A DNA stretch of 64,000 bases, from assembly GCA_033856175.1 (NCBI GenBank), contig JAWVFK010000010.1, positions 32,580 to 96,579 of the forward strand. Direction: 5' to 3'. Position numbers and translations under genes: made by a program. The notes beneath the pieces are model-generated. The model was not told where the DNA came from. It saw only the letters and a list, made by a program, of their open reading frames with translations, and ran no database searches. Within the stretch, counting starts at the first letter, position 1. Every line of letters starts with the position of its first letter. Of this stretch, positions 34,150 to 42,933 are shown piece after piece. This DNA comes from JAWVFK01 sp033856175 (GTDB lineage Bacteria > Actinomycetota > Thermoleophilia > Solirubrobacterales > 70-9).

Positions 34150-34422
34150 ATGGCCCTGAATATCAAAAACCAGGAGGTTGAACGGCTCGCAGCCGAGGTG
34201 GCATCGATGGCGGGTGAAACAAAGACCCAGGCAGTTAAAACCGCGCTTGCCGAACGGAGAGCGCGCTTGGCCCGACCCACAGCTGGAAAGCGGGAGGGTT
34301 CGCTGCGCCGCTTCCTTGAAACCGAGATTTGGCCCCAGATCCCCGACGATGTGCTCGACCGGCCGCCGCTGACGCGGGAGGAGCGGGAGTCGATTCTCGG
34401 CTACGGTCCGGAGGGAGTTTGA
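34150..34422 (+). CDS. vapB: Antitoxin VapB (PSK/Rv0623-like)
   Basis: A 90-residue antitoxin. MALNIKNQEVERLAAEVASM and GETKTQAVKTALAERRARL form the ribbon-helix-helix DNA-binding part of the VapB group common in mycobacteria and rhizobia. The C-terminal half (RFLETEIWPQIPDDVLDRP, then LTREERESILGYGPEGV) is the usual toxin-binding tail. Start chosen at ATG 34150, where homology begins. Its stop overlaps the toxin start as TTGA. Confidence 0.92.
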   Translation: MALNIKNQEVERLAAEVASMAGETKTQAVKTALAERRARLARPTAGKREGSLRRFLETEIWPQIPDDVLDRPPLTREERESILGYGPEGV

Positions 34423-34823
34423 TCCTCGACAGCTCAGCGGTCGTCGCGATCTTGCTGCGGGAGCCAAGCTGCGATCGACTGACCGATCAACTCGAAGGCC
34501 CGGCCGCGGCGGCTGCTATCGGGGCCCCGACCCTTGCCGAGACCGGCATCGTTCTCGCTGCCAGGCTCGGAGTCAAGGCAATGACGATCCTCGCTCGCTT
34601 CCTCCAGGAGCGCGAGCTGATCGTCATCCCCTTTGACCAGCTCCACTGGGAAGAAGCCGTGACCGCCTTCATCCGCTTCGGAAAAGGCCGCCATCCGGCG
34701 GGCTTGAACTTCGGAGACTGCATGACCTACGCGACCGCTCAGCTGGCGGCCGAGCCCTTGCTCTGCGTCGGAGAGGACTTCGCCAAGACCGACCTCGCGC
34801 TTGTAGCGCTCAGGAGCCGCTGA
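34419..34823 (+). CDS. vapC: Toxin VapC, PIN-domain ribonuclease
   Basis: A 134-residue PIN-domain toxin. Acidic residues: Asp4 in ILDSSAVVAIL, Glu in APTLAETGIVL, Asp in LNFGDCMTYA and the acidic pair in CVGEDFAKTD. The start is TTG 34419, which overlaps the antitoxin stop and follows GGAGGGAG at 34410-34417. The second toxin-antitoxin pair in 4.6 kb, of a different antitoxin class from the first. A hairpin follows the stop. Confidence 0.92.
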   Translation: MILDSSAVVAILLREPSCDRLTDQLEGPAAAAAIGAPTLAETGIVLAARLGVKAMTILARFLQERELIVIPFDQLHWEEAVTAFIRFGKGRHPAGLNFGDCMTYATAQLAAEPLLCVGEDFAKTDLALVALRSR

Positions 34824-34834
34824 GTTCCGTCGCA

Positions 34835-34860
34835 GCACCTGGTCGCAGGCGAGCAGGTGC
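34835..34860. terminator. Hairpin between convergent vapC and MFS genes
   Basis: GCACCTG (34835-34841) and CAGGTGC (34854-34860) are perfect 7-base arms with a 12-base loop, located between two convergent stops. No T-run on either side. Confidence 0.55.
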
Positions 34861-34863
34861 GGG

Positions 34864-36366
34864 CTAGACCGGAACGGTCTCTGAGCCGGCTGGCTGAGCG
34901 ACCGCGGCTTCGGCGCCGGTTTCCTCGTGCGCAGCGCCGTGACGGCCGCCGCGGATCAGGGTCAGCGCCAGGACCGCGCCGAGGAGGGCGACGACGGCCG
35001 ATAGGCGCATCGCGTGGGCGAGGCCCTGGATGAACGCGTCGCGGGCGGCCGCGGCGTCGGCGCCAACGCTGGCGGGGCTCATGCCGTGCGTCTGGGCCTG
35101 GAAGATCGCGCCGGTGGCGGCGACGCCGAAGGTGCCGCCGACCATCCGCATCATCGAGAGCAGGCCCGAGGCGATGCCGGCCTTCGCCTCCTCGACCGCG
35201 TTCATCGCCGCGGTCGACATCGGCGACATCGTCAGCGCGATGCCCGCGCCCATGCCGATGAAGCCGGGCATGATGTCGGCGTAGGTCGTCTCAGGCGTCA
35301 GCCGCGTCAGCCCGTAGAGCGCCAGCGCCACGATCGAGAGGCCGGCGACGATCAGCCAGCGGGCGCCGATGCGATCGGTCAGGCGGCCGGCGATCGGCGC
35401 GATGACGACGATCATCACCGTCGAGGGCAGGAATCGGATGCCGGCCTCCAGCGGCGAGTAGCCGAGGATGTCCTGCATATAGAGGGCGAGGAAGAAGAAC
35501 ATGCCGAGCATCGCAAAGCTGACGACGAAGGCGACGAGCGAGGCGCCGACGAAGTTGCGGTTGGCGAAGAGCGAGAACTGGACCATCGGCACACGGACGC
35601 GCAGCTCGATCGCGACGAACAGCGCCAGCAGCACGAGCGCACCGCCGATCAGGCCGAGGATCGCCGGTGAGCCCCAGCCCCAGCTGTTGCCCTCGATCAG
35701 CGAGAGCACCAGCGCGGTGAGGCCGGCAGTCAGCGTGACGACGCCGGGATAGTCGACGTCGCGAGCGACGGTCTCGTCGCGCGACTCGCGCACCGCGAAC
35801 AGCGCCGCGACGATCGCCCCGGCGGCGACCGGCAGGTTGAGGTAGAAGATCGCCCGCCAGGAGATGTGCTCGGTCAGGAAGCCGCCGACGACCGGGCCGA
35901 CTGCCAGCGCCAGCGCCGAGACGCCGGCCCAGGTGCCGATCGCCTTGCCGCGCTCGCCGGCCGAGAAGGCGTCGGTGATGATCGACAGCGTCGCCGGCAT
36001 CATCAGCGCCGCGCCGGAGCCCTGGACGATGCGGCTGGCGACCAGCATCCAGGTCTCGGTGGCGAAGCCGGCCGTCGCCGAGGAGAGGGCGAAGATGACG
36101 ACGCCGGCCAGGAACATCCGCCGGCGGCCGAAGATGTCGCCGAGCCTGCCACCCGTCGCCAGCAGCACGGCGAACGACAGCGTGTAGCCGTTGATCGTCC
36201 ACTCCAGGCTCGAGATCGAGGCGTGCAGCTCGCGCTGGATCGACGGCATCGCCACGTTGACGACGGTGTTGTCGAGCATGATCATGAACAGCGCGAAGCA
36301 CATCGCCCCGAGCGTCCACCACTTGCGGTTCTCGTCGGTGATCAGGCGGCGCTGATAGCGGGTCAC
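34864..36366 (-). CDS. MFS drug/proton antiporter, DHA2 (EmrB/QacA) family
   Basis: A 500-residue transporter with about 14 membrane helices. Motif LDNTVVNVAMPSIQ in helix 1 and GPVVGGFLTEH in helix 5 (antiporter motif) mark the DHA2 group; GRLGDIFGRRRMFLAG is the helix 2-3 loop motif A. It probably exports toxic organic compounds using the proton gradient. The start GTG 36366 overlaps the stop of the MarR gene by four bases, a common regulator/efflux pump unit, so pump expression is likely set by that regulator. Confidence 0.92.
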   Translation of the reverse strand: MTRYQRRLITDENRKWWTLGAMCFALFMIMLDNTVVNVAMPSIQRELHASISSLEWTINGYTLSFAVLLATGGRLGDIFGRRRMFLAGVVIFALSSATAGFATETWMLVASRIVQGSGAALMMPATLSIITDAFSAGERGKAIGTWAGVSALALAVGPVVGGFLTEHISWRAIFYLNLPVAAGAIVAALFAVRESRDETVARDVDYPGVVTLTAGLTALVLSLIEGNSWGWGSPAILGLIGGALVLLALFVAIELRVRVPMVQFSLFANRNFVGASLVAFVVSFAMLGMFFFLALYMQDILGYSPLEAGIRFLPSTVMIVVIAPIAGRLTDRIGARWLIVAGLSIVALALYGLTRLTPETTYADIMPGFIGMGAGIALTMSPMSTAAMNAVEEAKAGIASGLLSMMRMVGGTFGVAATGAIFQAQTHGMSPASVGADAAAARDAFIQGLAHAMRLSAVVALLGAVLALTLIRGGRHGAAHEETGAEAAVAQPAGSETVPV

Positions 36367-36899
36367 GTCGTCACCGCCTTGATCTGGGCGTAGGCGGCGG
36401 CGATCTGCTCGCGCTCCAGCAGGGTGCCGAGGGCGCTGTCGAGCTTGCGCCGCTCGGCCGCGCTGAGCGTCGCCGCGAAGCCCTCAAGGCCGGCGACGCG
36501 GGCGGCGATCAGGGTATTGGCGAGCTCCTCGCCCTTGGCGGCGATCGCGACACGGCGAACGCGGCGGTCGGCCTCGTCCTCGACGCGCTTGACCAGCCGC
36601 TTGCGGACCAGGCACTCGACGGCGCGGCTGACGGTTGCGACCGAGATGCCGAGCGACTCGGCGAGGTCGCTGACGGGGCGCGGCGCCTCGGCGCCGGTGC
36701 GAACGAGCAGCAGCAGCTTGACCTGGGTCATCGTCAGGCCGCTCTCCTCGATCGCCCGCAGGTGCTCGCCCTGGTCGAAGAGAAAGACGTAGCGCAGCAG
36801 GGCGCCGAGCCGGGTCGCGGTCTCGCGGGCCTCGGGGGTCGGCTCAGCAGTGGCTGCTGGCGTCAGGTCGGGGGCCTGGGCTGTCGCACTCGCTTGCAT
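36363..36899 (-). CDS. MarR-family transcriptional regulator
   Basis: A 178-residue winged-helix regulator. The DNA-binding part runs LTMTQVKLLLLVRTG, VSDLAESLGISVATVSRAVE, then the wing KRLVKRVEDEADRRVRRVAI. A flexible Ala/Pro-rich N-terminus of about 30 residues precedes it. I chose ATG 36899; GTG 36920 and TTG 36935 are in-frame alternatives. The operator-like boxes at 36894-36924 overlap the start, consistent with autorepression, and ligand binding would release the downstream efflux pump. Confidence 0.88.
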   Translation of the reverse strand: MQASATAQAPDLTPAATAEPTPEARETATRLGALLRYVFLFDQGEHLRAIEESGLTMTQVKLLLLVRTGAEAPRPVSDLAESLGISVATVSRAVECLVRKRLVKRVEDEADRRVRRVAIAAKGEELANTLIAARVAGLEGFAATLSAAERRKLDSALGTLLEREQIAAAYAQIKAVTT

Positions 36900-36924
36900 C
36901 CAAGCAATAGTTGCAGCCACGCAA
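36894..36924. promoter_or_regulatory. Two tandem MarR-type operator boxes
   Basis: TTGCATCCAAGCAA (36894-36907) and TTGCAGCCACGCAA (36911-36924) share the pattern TTGCA-N-CCA-N-GCAA. Their centres are 17 bases apart and they overlap the marR start region. Confidence 0.68.
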
Positions 36925-36949
36925 GCATTTCTCAAGGAGCTGCGGCCGC

Positions 36950-36969
36950 TGTGTGATCGATCTCACACA
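36950..36969. promoter_or_regulatory. CRP-like palindrome in the divergent marR / mdlC-like promoter
   Basis: TGTGTGA-TCGATC-TCACACA has perfect 7-base arms and contains the TGTGA-N6-TCACA pattern of CRP/FNR-family sites. It abuts the TATGCT -10 box at 36971, where a bound protein would block RNA polymerase. A GntR-type site is an alternative. Confidence 0.68.
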
Positions 36970-36970
36970 A

Positions 36971-36976
36971 TATGCT
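36971..36976 (+). promoter_or_regulatory. TANNNT -10 box for the benzoylformate-decarboxylase-like gene
   Basis: TATGCT, eight bases before ATG 36985; no Shine-Dalgarno sequence. Confidence 0.6.
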
Positions 36977-36984
36977 CCGCCGCG

Positions 36985-38583
36985 ATGGCCTCTATCCGGG
37001 AAGTCGCGCTCGAACTCTTCCGCGCCCACGAGCTGACGACGATGTTCGGCAACCCGGGCTCGACCGAGCTGCCGATGCTCGCCGACTACCCCGAGGACTT
37101 CCGTTACGTCCTCGGCCTCCAGGAGGCAGTCGTCGTCGGCATGGCCGACGGCTACGCGCAGGCCTCGGGCCGGCCGGCGCTGGTCAACCTCCACACCGCC
37201 CCCGGCGTCGGCAACGCGATGGGCGCGATCTTCAATGCCCAGGCGAACAAGTCGCCGCTGCTGATCACCGCCGGCCAGCAGGTCCGTGCCCAGATCACGA
37301 TGCAGGCGAACCTGACCAACCGCGACGCGACGCGGATGCCGCACCCGCTGGTCAAGTGGTCCTACGAGCCGCCGCGGGCCGAGGACGTGCCGCTGGCGCT
37401 CGCCCACGGACTCCACAAGGCCTCGCTGCCGCCGAAAGGCCCTGTGCTCGTCTCGCTGCCGATGGACGACTGGGAGGTCGACGCAGAGGAAGACCAGACG
37501 CGCCACGTGATCGGCCGCTCGGTCAGCGGCCGCGCCAGCGCCAACCCCACCGTCATCGCGGCGCTGGCCGAGCGGCTCGAGGCGGCGAGCAACCCGGTCT
37601 TCGTCGCCGGCCCCGACATCGACGCCAGCGGCGCCTGGGACGCGGCGATCGCCCTCGCCGAGCGCCAGCGCCTGCCGGTCTGGGCCTCCCCCGCTCCCGG
37701 CGGCGGTCGCATCGGCTTCCCCGAGAGCCACCCCCACTTCCGCGGCGTCCTGCCGCCGGCGATCGGGCCCCTCGCCCAGACGCTCGAGGGTCACGACCTG
37801 ATCCTCGTCGCCGGCAGCTCGGTCTTTCCCTACTACCCCTACCTCCCCGGGCCGCTGCTGCCCGAGGGCGCGGCGCTGGTTGCGATCACCAGCGACCCCG
37901 ACGAGGCCTCGCGGGCGCCGATGGGCGACGCGATCGTCGCCGACGTCGCGCTGACACTGGCGGCGCTGCTCGAGGCCGTCGGTGAGTCCAATCGCGAACG
38001 CCCCGAGCCGCGCCCCGAGCCCGAAACGGTCCCCGAGTCGGACCCGATCAATCCCTCGACCGCCTTCGCCGCGCTCGCCGAGGTCTTCCCCGAGGACGGC
38101 ATCGTCGTCCTCGAGTCGCCCTCGTCGACGCTGGCGCTGCGCAACCAGCTGCGGCTATCGCGGCCGGGCAGCTACTTCTTCGGCGCCGGCGGCGGCCTCG
38201 GCTTCGGCCTCGCCGCGTCGGTTGGCGTCCAGCTCGCTCAGCCGGACCGGCCGGTGGTCTGCGTGCTCGGCGAGGGCTCGGCGCAGTACGCCGTCTCGAC
38301 CTTCTGGAGCGCCGTCGCCTACGAGGTGCCCGTCACCTTCCTCGTCCTTCGCAACAGCGAGTACGCGATCCTCAAGTGGTTCTCGGAGATCGAGTCGATC
38401 ACCGGAGCCCCGGGGCTCGACCTGCCGGCGCTCGACACCGCCGGAATCGCCGCCGCCTACGGCGTCAACGCGCGCAGGGTCGAGGGACGCGACGAGCTCG
38501 GCCAGGCGCTGGGCGAGGCGCTCGCCGCGCCGGGGCCGCAGCTGGTCGAGGTCGGCGTCGCGCCCGGCATGGCGCTGATCTGA
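36985..38583 (+). CDS. Thiamine-diphosphate enzyme, benzoylformate decarboxylase-like
   Basis: A 532-residue ThDP enzyme that lines up along its length with Pseudomonas benzoylformate decarboxylase (528 residues). Ser26 (FGNPGSTELP) and His70 (LVNLHTAPG) match catalytic residues Ser26 and His70 exactly. Two differences stand out: the position of His281 reads Tyr284 (VFPYYPY), and the metal/ThDP motif is GEGSA with Glu430 instead of GDGS. It should decarboxylate a 2-oxo acid to an aldehyde, but the substrate may not be benzoylformate. It is followed after seven bases by a 2-hydroxyacid dehydrogenase, which would produce 2-oxo acids. The open frame upstream is not used; ATG 36985 has a -10 box. 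Confidence 0.83.
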   Translation: MASIREVALELFRAHELTTMFGNPGSTELPMLADYPEDFRYVLGLQEAVVVGMADGYAQASGRPALVNLHTAPGVGNAMGAIFNAQANKSPLLITAGQQVRAQITMQANLTNRDATRMPHPLVKWSYEPPRAEDVPLALAHGLHKASLPPKGPVLVSLPMDDWEVDAEEDQTRHVIGRSVSGRASANPTVIAALAERLEAASNPVFVAGPDIDASGAWDAAIALAERQRLPVWASPAPGGGRIGFPESHPHFRGVLPPAIGPLAQTLEGHDLILVAGSSVFPYYPYLPGPLLPEGAALVAITSDPDEASRAPMGDAIVADVALTLAALLEAVGESNRERPEPRPEPETVPESDPINPSTAFAALAEVFPEDGIVVLESPSSTLALRNQLRLSRPGSYFFGAGGGLGFGLAASVGVQLAQPDRPVVCVLGEGSAQYAVSTFWSAVAYEVPVTFLVLRNSEYAILKWFSEIESITGAPGLDLPALDTAGIAAAYGVNARRVEGRDELGQALGEALAAPGPQLVEVGVAPGMALI

Positions 38584-38590
38584 GCTGCGG

Positions 38591-41515
38591 ATGAAGCTGC
38601 TCGAGCCGGACGTGATGCGAATCGCTCCGGAGCCCGCCGAGCCGGCGGCCGATCGGGCGCCGGACTGGGTCGCCGCTGGCACCCCGGCGTCATTGGCCGC
38701 CGACCTCGAGCGTCTGCTCGGCCCCGACCGTCTGCTCGGCCGCGCCAGCGACCTCGTTCGCTACGCCTCCGACGCCAGCCCCTACCGGCTCTTCCCCAAG
38801 GCGGTCATCCGCGCCCGCGAGGCCGGCGACGTCGCCAAGGTCCTCGCCTATGGCCGCGAGTCCGGCATCCCCGTGACGCTCCGCGCCGCCGGCACCAGCC
38901 TCAACGGACAGGGCCAGGGCGACGGCATCCTCGTCGACGTCCGCCGCCACTTCAACGGCGTCACCGTCGAGGAGGACGGCGCCGCGGCGCGGGTGTTGCC
39001 GGGGACGATCCTCGGCCACGCCAACCGCGTCCTGGCGCCATACTCGCGCCGGCTCGGCCCCGACCCGGCCTCGACCGACGCCGCCAGCGTCGGCGGCGTG
39101 ATCGCCAACAACTCCGGCGGCATGCGCTGCGGCGTCGTCGCCGACTCCTACTCGACGCTGCGCGCGCTGACCTTCGTCCTGCCCTCGGGGACGCTGATCG
39201 ACACGGCGGCGCCCGGCGCCGCGGACGCCTTCGCCGCCGCCGAGCCGGATCTCGCCGCCGGCCTCGCCGAGATTCGCGACGAGATCCGTGGCGACGAGGA
39301 GCTGGCGGCGCGAATCCGCCGCAAGTTCGCGATCAAGAACACGACCGGCTACCGGCTCTGCGCCTTCCTCGACGCCGACGAGCCGCTGGAGATCTTCCGC
39401 CGCCTGCTGGTCGGCTCCGAGGGCACGCTGGCCTTCGTCGCCGAGGCGGTGTTCGACACCGTGCCGCTGCGCCCCCACACGGCGACGAGCTGGATCCACT
39501 TCGCCGACATCGACGCCGCCGCGGCGCCCGTGCCGGCTCTCGTCGCCGCCGGGGCCAGCGCCGTCGAGCTGATGGTCGCGCCAGCGCTGATGGTCGCCGC
39601 CAACTCGATCCCCGGCACGCCCGAGCACTGGAAGGAGCTCGACCCCGCCTCGGCGGCGCTGCTCGTCGAGTTCCGCTCCGACGACCCCGCCGACCTCGAC
39701 GGCTTCGAGACCGCGGCTGCCGAGGCCCTCGGCGGGCACGAGCTGCTACGCGGCCCGGAGTTCACCCGCGACGTCGAGCTGACCGAGCTCTACTGGCGCG
39801 TCCGCGAGGGGATGCACGGCCTGGTCGGCCGGCTGCGGCCCCAGGGGACGGCGCTGATCATCGAGGACGTCTGCGTGGCGCCGGAGCGGATGGCCGAGTC
39901 GGCGGCGGACATCCGCGAGCTGCTCGGCAAGCACGGCTTCCTGCCGGGAGTCGCAGGGCACGCCTCGGCGGGAAACCTCCATTTCATGCTGACGCCGGAC
40001 TTCTCGGTGGCGGCCGACCGCGACCGCTACGAGGCCTTCATGGCCGAGCTGGTCGATCTCGTCGTCGACAAGTACGACGGCTCGCTGAAGGCCGAGCACG
40101 GCACCGGCCGCAACATGGCTCCCTACGTCGAGCGCGAGTGGGGCGCCAAGGCGACCGAGCTGATGTGGCGCGTCAAGCAGCTCGCCGACCCCGACGGTGT
40201 CCTCGCACCCGGCGTCCTGCTCAACCGCGACCCGGGGGTCCACCTGCGCGATCTGAAGACGACGCCGCCGATCGAGGAGGTCGCCGACCCATGTGTCGAG
40301 TGCGGCTTCTGCGAGTCGGTCTGCCCGAGCCGCCTGCTGACGACGACGCCGCGGGAGCGAATCGTCCTGCGCCGCGAGATGGCGCGCCAGCCGCCGGGCT
40401 CGCCCGTCCAGCGGGCGCTGCTCGAGCAGTACCAGTACGACGGCATCGAGACCTGCGCCGCCGACGGCAGCTGCGAGCTCGCCTGCCCGCTCAGCATCGA
40501 CACCGGCAAGCTCGTCAAGGAATTTCGCCGGCGCGAGCACGACGGCCGCGCCCAGCGGGCGGCGCTGCGCACCGCCGAGCGCTGGGCGAGCGTCGAGCGA
40601 GCGTCGCGCGGTGGCCTGCGGATGGGCGCGGCGATCTCGCGCCTGCTCGGCGACGCACCGCTGCGCGGGCTGACCCGAGCCCAGCGCCACCTGCTGAGCA
40701 CCGAGCTGGTGCCGGAATGGGGCGAGGCGATGCCTCGCTCCGCTCCCGGCAGCCTTCCCGAGACATCGCGAGATGGAGCGGCAGCCGTCTACGTCCCCGC
40801 CTGCATCAACCGGATCTTCGGCAACTCGAGCCGCGACGGCGACGGGCCGACCGTCGTCGAGGCGATGGTCGCGGTCTCGAGCCGCGCCGGCCAGCCGCTC
40901 TGGATCCCCGACGACGTCGCCGGCAGCTGCTGCTCGATGCCCTGGAGCTCCAAGGGCTACACCGACGCCCATGCCTTCAAGGCCAACGAGATGATCGAGC
41001 GGCTCTGGCGATGGAGCGACGAGGGCGCGCTGCCTGTCGTCATCGACGCCACGTCCTGCGTCCACGGCCTGACCGAGTCGGCCGCCGTGCTCAGTGAGGA
41101 GAACGCCGCGCGAGCGGCGCAGCTGACGATCCTCGACCCGACCCGCTGGGCCGGCGAGCACCTGCTGGCGGGTCTCTCCCCGCGCCGGCTCGGCTCGGTC
41201 GCGGTCCACCCCACCTGCTCCTCGCGCCACCTCGGCCTGACCGGCGCCCTGCGTGCGCTCGCCGCGGCCCTCGCCGACGACGTCCACGTGCCGATCCGCG
41301 CCACCTGCTGCGGCTTCGCCGGCGACCGCGGCTTCCTCCACCCCGAGCTGACCGAGGCGGCGACGCTCGAAGAGGCGGCTGAGCTGGAGGGTCGCGAGTT
41401 CGACGCCTACGTCTCCAGCAACAGGACCTGCGAGCTGGGGCTGGAGCGCGGCACCGGCAAGCCCTACCGCTCGATCGTCCAGCTGCTGGAGGAGCAGACC
41501 CGCCGCCCCACCTGA
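38591..41515 (+). CDS. FAD-binding / Fe-S 2-hydroxyacid (D-lactate-type) dehydrogenase, fused
   Basis: A 974-residue fusion. Residues about 40-540 are a GlcD/Dld-type FAD domain: LRAAGTSLNGQGQGDGI (flavin site), ASVGGVIANNSGGMRCG, and the cap domain ending HASAGNLHFM and KAEHGTGRNMAPYV. Residues about 560-660 hold ferredoxin cysteines (CVECGFCESVCP and CAADGSCELACP). The last 250 residues carry CCG-type motifs (GSCCSMPW, CCGFAGDRG). Such enzymes oxidise D-2-hydroxyacids (D-lactate, glycolate, possibly mandelate) and pass electrons to the respiratory chain. Coupled with the decarboxylase just upstream, it suggests a route from 2-hydroxyacid to 2-oxo acid to aldehyde. Confidence 0.9.
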   Translation: MKLLEPDVMRIAPEPAEPAADRAPDWVAAGTPASLAADLERLLGPDRLLGRASDLVRYASDASPYRLFPKAVIRAREAGDVAKVLAYGRESGIPVTLRAAGTSLNGQGQGDGILVDVRRHFNGVTVEEDGAAARVLPGTILGHANRVLAPYSRRLGPDPASTDAASVGGVIANNSGGMRCGVVADSYSTLRALTFVLPSGTLIDTAAPGAADAFAAAEPDLAAGLAEIRDEIRGDEELAARIRRKFAIKNTTGYRLCAFLDADEPLEIFRRLLVGSEGTLAFVAEAVFDTVPLRPHTATSWIHFADIDAAAAPVPALVAAGASAVELMVAPALMVAANSIPGTPEHWKELDPASAALLVEFRSDDPADLDGFETAAAEALGGHELLRGPEFTRDVELTELYWRVREGMHGLVGRLRPQGTALIIEDVCVAPERMAESAADIRELLGKHGFLPGVAGHASAGNLHFMLTPDFSVAADRDRYEAFMAELVDLVVDKYDGSLKAEHGTGRNMAPYVEREWGAKATELMWRVKQLADPDGVLAPGVLLNRDPGVHLRDLKTTPPIEEVADPCVECGFCESVCPSRLLTTTPRERIVLRREMARQPPGSPVQRALLEQYQYDGIETCAADGSCELACPLSIDTGKLVKEFRRREHDGRAQRAALRTAERWASVERASRGGLRMGAAISRLLGDAPLRGLTRAQRHLLSTELVPEWGEAMPRSAPGSLPETSRDGAAAVYVPACINRIFGNSSRDGDGPTVVEAMVAVSSRAGQPLWIPDDVAGSCCSMPWSSKGYTDAHAFKANEMIERLWRWSDEGALPVVIDATSCVHGLTESAAVLSEENAARAAQLTILDPTRWAGEHLLAGLSPRRLGSVAVHPTCSSRHLGLTGALRALAAALADDVHVPIRATCCGFAGDRGFLHPELTEAATLEEAAELEGREFDAYVSSNRTCELGLERGTGKPYRSIVQLLEEQTRRPT

Positions 41516-41561
41516 CCCCACGGGGTTCCGGCCGGGCCGCTGTCTATCGTCGCCGGACCGA

Positions 41562-42905
41562 GTGACCGTCGCTCCGATTCAGCTCGATCAGCGTCCCCCA
41601 AGCCACCTCTGGCATCCGTTCACGCAGATGCAGGACTGGTCGGCCGAGGAGCAACTGACGATCGAGGCCGCCGAGGGCACCGACCTCATCGACGCCGCCG
41701 GCAACCGCTACATCGACGGCGTCTCGTCCCTGTGGTGCAACGTCCACGGCCACCGGCACCCGACGATCGACGCGGCCGTGCGCGACCAGCTCGACCGCGT
41801 CGCCCACTCGACGATGCTCGGGCTGGGCCATCCCGGAGCCGACGAGCTCGCCACCCGCCTCGTCGAGATCGCACCGCCGGGGCTCAACCGCGTCTTCTAC
41901 TCGGACTCCGGCTCCAGCGCCGTCGAGGTGGCGCTGAAGATGGCCTTCCAGTACTGGCGGCAGCGCGGCGGCCAGCACGTTCGCCGCACCTCCTTCGTCC
42001 ACCTGCGCGACTCCTACCACGGCGACACGCTGGGCTCGGTCTCGGTCGGCGGCATCGGCCTCTTCCACGAGAAGTTCTCGCCGCTGCTCTTCGACGCCCA
42101 CTGCGCCGAGCCGGGCGACGCCTCCGACCTGCAGCGGATCCTCGAGCGCCACGAGGAGGAGATCGCCGCGGTTATCGTCGAGCCGCTCGTCCAGGGCGCG
42201 GCGGGGATGCTCTGCCACCCGCCCGGCTATCTGCGCGAGGTACGGCGGCTCTGCGACCGCCATGGGACGCTTTTGATCTGCGACGAGGTCGCAACCGGCT
42301 TCGGCCGCACGGGGACGATGTTCGCCTGCGAGCAGGAGCGGGTCGCGCCCGACCTACTCTGCCTCGCCAAGGGGCTGACCGCCGGCTACATGCCGCTGGC
42401 GGCGACGCTCGCCACGGAGCGAATCTATGAAGGCTTCCTCGGCGCCGCCGGGGACGAGCGAACCTTCTTTCACGGCCACACCTACACCGGCAACCCGCTC
42501 GCCTGCGCCGCCGCGCTGGCCAGCCTCGAGGTCTTCCGCAAGGAGCGGACGCTGCTACGGCTGCAGCCGAAGATCCGGCTGCTGGCCGAGCTGCTGGCCG
42601 AGGTCGAGGCAATGCCGGAGGTCGCCGAGGTCCGTGGCCGCGGCCTGATGGCCGCGATCGACCTGGGCGAGCACGACCCGTCGTTGCGAGTGGGCCACCG
42701 CGTCGTCCTCGAGGCCCGCCGGCGTGGCGCGATCGTCCGGCCGCTCGGCGATGTCGTCGTGCTGATGCCGCCGCTGTCGATCGCCAAGAGCGAGCTGCGG
42801 CGGCTGGTGGAGATCGTCGCCGAGTCGATCCGCGCCGCCTGCGCCGGAGCGGCGCCCGGGGAGTCTCCGGCGTCACTGCCTGAAACTCTGCGCCAAGCGG
42901 CTTAG
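41562..42905 (+). CDS. bioA: Adenosylmethionine-8-amino-7-oxononanoate aminotransferase
   Basis: A 447-residue PLP aminotransferase that makes 7,8-diaminopelargonate. It opens LWHPFTQMQDW, the BioA signature, with DGVSSLWCNVHGHRHP, YSDSGSSAVEVALKMA and the PLP Lys270 in LAKGLTAGYMPL. Start GTG 41562; a TATCGT box lies 11 bases upstream. It completes the biotin pathway begun by bioF, bioD and bioB at 30976-34095 but is separated from them by seven genes. Confidence 0.95.
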   Translation: MTVAPIQLDQRPPSHLWHPFTQMQDWSAEEQLTIEAAEGTDLIDAAGNRYIDGVSSLWCNVHGHRHPTIDAAVRDQLDRVAHSTMLGLGHPGADELATRLVEIAPPGLNRVFYSDSGSSAVEVALKMAFQYWRQRGGQHVRRTSFVHLRDSYHGDTLGSVSVGGIGLFHEKFSPLLFDAHCAEPGDASDLQRILERHEEEIAAVIVEPLVQGAAGMLCHPPGYLREVRRLCDRHGTLLICDEVATGFGRTGTMFACEQERVAPDLLCLAKGLTAGYMPLAATLATERIYEGFLGAAGDERTFFHGHTYTGNPLACAAALASLEVFRKERTLLRLQPKIRLLAELLAEVEAMPEVAEVRGRGLMAAIDLGEHDPSLRVGHRVVLEARRRGAIVRPLGDVVVLMPPLSIAKSELRRLVEIVAESIRAACAGAAPGESPASLPETLRQAA

Positions 42906-42933
42906 CTGTAGCCCCCGCCACCCCCGGCCGGAA

